In this document: positions 62,630-64,000 of the stretch, one piece after another
Layout of the letters: each line of letters begins with the position of its first letter
Position numbering within the stretch: the first letter of the stretch is position 1
Source: Isoetes taiwanensis
Lineage: Eukaryota; Streptophyta; Lycopodiopsida; Isoetales; Isoetaceae
Assembly: GCA_021234155.1 (NCBI GenBank)
Contig: JAJEKV010000002.1
Span: 9,138,409-9,202,408, forward strand
Direction: 5' to 3'
Length of the DNA: 64,000 nucleotides
Notes under the pieces: model-generated
The model's database searches: none
What the model saw: only the letters and a program-made list of their open reading frames with translations
What the model was told of the DNA's origin: nothing
Position numbers and translations under genes: made by a program

Positions 62630-63720
62630 GTGAACGAACGCCAAGACCGCCTCATCGCGGATCAGACACGCCGAAGTTCGTGCCACCAAATTCCATCGCG
62701 TCTTCCCTGGCTAGAAACAAAGGCAAGGCACCGGCAAGGCACCAAGGAGAAAATGTTCGGGCCTAATGGACGCTTCACCCGAACTTCGGCGCAGTGGTAC
62801 CAGAAGACAGTACCACGGGAACATCACGGGCGTGCAATGGGAGCAAAAGATTCCGCAATGCCTTTGAAGGATCCCCCTGAACACGCGAATGATGTGCCCC
62901 CCACAACATGGCTCCACCGGGTGATCACGTAAGAAGATGCATGGAAGAGGGGCTGCAAATACTGGCTACCGGGAAGGCAGCGTGACTTTGACGGCCCGGG
63001 TAAGCCGAGTTGCCTGGGCGGGCAGACAACCTATGGTGCCCGGCCCTTGCCGTGATCGTTCAACAAGGCGCCTACAAGAGGGTTTTCCCCTTGGCCATGG
63101 ACTACAAGGTGGTTATTCCGATCTACAAGCAAGGGACCCATAATCGGGTCTGTACCCACCATCAACCCCATCATGGTTAGCTCGTTGTTTGCCAAGCTAT
63201 GTACGCATTCTTTAACAAAGAAAATCGTGATGGGCAGAGAGGCAAATGGAAGTCGGCACTTACCTGCAGCAAGCCTCGGGACTCTCGACATTCGACATCA
63301 TTGATCACATCTTCACACTCGTGGCCTCCGGGTCGAGGACAAAATAGAACCGGGCTTCGAGGACTCAGATCGGCCGTTTGTGGACTTTGCAAAGCTTTCA
63401 ACAGCATCTCAGTGCCAGGGCGGTAGATTGCACCATCTCAAGCTCTTTGCCAAGAGGCATTGAGTTAGGCAAGATTGTCCCTCTCACCCATACTCTTTGA
63501 CTCTTTACATTGACCGCTTGGAAGCCCGGCTCACGCTACAATGGGGGGATCGATACGCCTCTTGCACCAGTCGTCATCCGCTACTCTCATCTATGCGGAT
63601 GATGTGGACCTCTTTGCCCATACACCAGAGGGCATGCAGTACACCTAGATGCCTTGACACATTCTCGCCAGCGACGGACATGCTGTGACAAATAACCCGC
63701 CAAGACTAAGGTGGTCCCTA
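62630..63720 (+). pseudogene. LINE reverse transcriptase, GC-rich family
   Basis: RPFVDFAKLSTAS with a shift (63370-63405) is block A (FVDFxKAFDxI). LYIDRLEARL (63500-63530) follows the SPxLFxLYID block. GCGGATGATGTGGACCTCTT (63596-63615) encodes ADDVDLF, keeping both catalytic aspartates, followed by AHTPEGMQYTLDAL in a shifted frame and PAKTKVVPI (63693-63720). An upstream phrase DYKVVIPIYKQG (63101-63135) matches the region before NYR. Broken by several shifts. Confidence 0.7.
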
Positions 63721-63760
63721 TCCTCCCCTCTACCGCCATCCAACACCGCCGTGTGGATAG

Positions 63761-64000
63761 GTCTAATATGCTATACGTTTTATACTAATACATATGAATT
63801 GTATGATAATGGACATATTTGCCGTGAGCAAAACGTGAAAAATACCTGCGAAAAAAATTCGCTGCCGGAAGATTTCAAGCAGACGCCAAAACAACGCGGA
63901 AGCGTGACAAGCCGGAAGTTTTTCAAGATACGAATACAGAAATCACCGCTGCACGCTGAACCTTCTCAGATCACAGACGAAAAGTATTTTCAGATAATGG
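63761..64000. other. window end, no gene seen
   Basis: AT-rich again; no LINE similarity readable after about 63730. Confidence 0.4.

Larger units (their letters stand above)
59100..63760 (+). mobile_element. GC-rich LINE of a second family, interrupted
   Basis: A block distinctly richer in GC than its surroundings, with LINE parts in order on the + strand: an ORF1-like region (59130-60070), endonuclease N-half (60740-61020), an inserted tandem-repeat block (about 61135-61860), endonuclease C-half (61925-62370) and RT (62630-63720). The 3' end is not defined and no CT tail is seen. The window ends soon after. Many stops and frameshifts. Confidence 0.75.

Overview
The window looks like nuclear DNA of a vascular plant. 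It is AT-rich and very gene-poor, and is dominated by decayed non-LTR retrotransposons (LINEs), long (CT)n microsatellites and degenerate tandem repeats. It also holds one recognisable plant-type gene (DUF4408 plus DUF761 domains) and a decayed GeBP/DUF573-like transcription-factor copy. I cannot name the species. A fern or another large-genome non-model plant is a guess. No bacterial operons, rRNA, tRNA or CRISPR were seen.

Layout. 1-19.5 kb is a stack of L1-type LINE copies, mostly on the + strand. The best is a near-full-length element at about 9.69-14.5 kb with ORF1 (RRM-like domain), endonuclease, reverse transcriptase and C-terminal region. Others end at about 2.2, 2.6, 2.85 and 9.55 kb, one lies on the - strand at about 15.3-15.8 kb, and a longer one is at 16.6-19.4 kb. 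Six of these 3' ends share one layout: a short AGAC/GGTCT-type hairpin, an AATAAAA-like A-rich stretch, usually one or more TTTCA units, then a long (CT)n tract. The next element often starts directly after that tract. This suggests a LINE group with a pyrimidine-dinucleotide tail that inserts into (CT)n/(GA)n tracts.

19.5-24 kb is the only convincing host-gene locus: a promoter with three clustered ACGT (ABRE/G-box type) elements, a possible TATA box, a CT-rich leader with a small upstream ORF, and a DUF4408/DUF761 coding region that is frameshifted as it stands. 24-45 kb is AT-rich intergenic DNA with short duplications, a roughly 180-bp tandem repeat (32.4-32.9 kb), the GeBP-like pseudogene (35.6-36.8 kb) and a long decayed - strand coding remnant of unknown type (39.8-43.1 kb).

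45.9-57.7 kb holds two related arrays of a roughly 89-bp repeat, with a 46-bp satellite next to the first. Many 89-bp units carry a perfect four-module heat-shock element (GAAnnTTCnnGAAnnTTC). The second array is interrupted by a foldback element of about 530 bp that the first lacks. 58-59 kb holds an LTR-like segment with a polypurine tract and a 100-bp telomere-like tandem repeat. 59.1-63.8 kb is a second, GC-rich LINE family (ORF1, endonuclease, reverse transcriptase) whose endonuclease is split by a block of 100-125-bp tandem repeats.

Most calls rest on reading conceptual translations by eye. Nearly all mobile-element coding regions carry stops and frameshifts.
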